Assembly: GCA_028671895.1 (NCBI GenBank)
Contig: CM053802.1
Location: 926,631 to 990,630, forward strand
Reading direction: 5' to 3'
From: Oenanthe sinensis
Lineage: Eukaryota > Streptophyta > Magnoliopsida > Apiales > Apiaceae
DNA: 64,000 bases
Below the pieces are notes generated by a model, which had not been told where the DNA came from, did not search any database, and saw only the letters and a list, made by a program, of their open reading frames with translations. Below are positions 63,369-64,000 of the stretch, piece by piece (positions within the stretch are counted from its first letter, which is position 1; each line of letters starts with the position of its first letter). Both the position numbers and the translations under genes were made by a program.

Positions 63369-64000
63369 CTTTAGAGATTAAATAATTATCATTTTGATCA
63401 TGTGCACGTTTGGTACTCCGTTACAATAAATCACAATTTGATTAATTAATATACGTACACACAAACAATATTATCGAGACCCTTTCGAAAAAACCTTATC
63501 GAGATATTTTAGATTTCTGGACACTTGTATGGTATATGCATGAAGGAGACCCGTCCGGCAGCTGAATTTCATTGACTTACTAATTACATGCATGATGCTT
63601 AAGTTTATTGTACTTACATCAGTTTTTTAAAGAGTATGTTTGTGGTAGTATTTTGTTAAACGACATTACTATTGCGGACAAGAAAGATATATTTTGTTAA
63701 CAAGGGATCACCATATATGCATATATTATATATTATTTAAATCATGCTAATAATATTATATACATGCTACTTGCTAAATATCTCTAAATATAATATTTAA
63801 TGATGCAGATACTTCATGAGTTGTTTTTGAATCAAACTCACAGCTAGCAAGTCAATGACAACAAAAAGTTAGTACAAACTATGAGGCAAAACTCGAACAA
63901 ATAAATTTACTCCAATCTTTTACAGATTTGGAAATGAGTCCTGGATAGTGAATGGGAAAAAGTAATTCTTTTGGATAATTTGAGCAAATTGGAAATGCAT

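Larger units (their letters stand above)
61930..64000. other. upstream region of ABCG gene
   Basis: About 2 kb with no gene recognised. It should hold the ABCG promoter. It contains a Stowaway-like MITE and a long (TA)n tract (listed separately). The open frames at 62693-62931 on both strands are A/T artefacts. Confidence 0.6.

Overview
This is nuclear DNA of a flowering plant, most likely a eudicot. It is AT-rich, with roughly one gene per 8 kb. The genes are intron-rich with GT-AG junctions and belong to plant-specific families (Aux/IAA, IQD, OXS3-like, PDR-type ABCG, plastidic NADP-malic enzyme). The spacers are full of small DNA transposons (Stowaway-like, Tourist-like, Mutator-like, Helitron). 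An asterid such as an Apiaceae species would fit, but the sequence alone does not prove this. I see no bacterial, viral, plasmid or CRISPR content.

Layout. 1-6 kb: spacer with a hAT-like element, a decayed GDSL gene copy and a Stowaway-like element. 6.09-7.64 kb (+): GDSL esterase/lipase, five exons. 8.05 kb (+): tRNA-Phe(GAA). 10.9-11.65 kb (+): OXS3-like stress protein. 11.96-12.96 kb (-): small membrane protein with an apparent 1-nt frameshift. 16.3-18.1 kb (-): IQ67-domain (IQD) protein. 23.1-26.7 kb (-): Aux/IAA protein of the IAA18/IAA26 type. 27.0-29.1 kb: a 2.1-kb foldback Mutator-like element about 0.3 kb upstream of the Aux/IAA start codon. 29-35 kb: transposon-rich spacer with orphan coding-like islands. 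35.7-40.8 kb (-): PAF1/ELF7 homologue, 12 exons. 41.5-42.7 kb: a nest of small elements including a Helitron. 43.7-48.0 kb (-): plastid NADP-malic enzyme, 19 exons. 48.3-53.4 kb: spacer with three small elements and a duplicated coding-like relic. 53.5-61.8 kb (-): full-size ABCG/PDR transporter of the PEN3/ABCG36 type, 22 exons. 61.8-64 kb: its upstream region.

The genes do not form a pathway. They are an ordinary mixture of metabolism, signalling, transcription and transport genes, and the six between 11.9 and 61.8 kb all lie on the minus strand. Exon models were built by hand from splice sites and reading-frame arithmetic. Every multi-exon model closes in frame except the small membrane-protein gene, which is one nucleotide short.

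The strongest unusual signals are: the long foldback element with a 9-bp target duplication in the Aux/IAA promoter; the exon-plus-intron GDSL relic; the apparent frameshift in the membrane-protein gene; a duplicated block inside Aux/IAA intron 1; and three elements with 9-bp (one imperfect) target duplications. I found no convincing new gene system.
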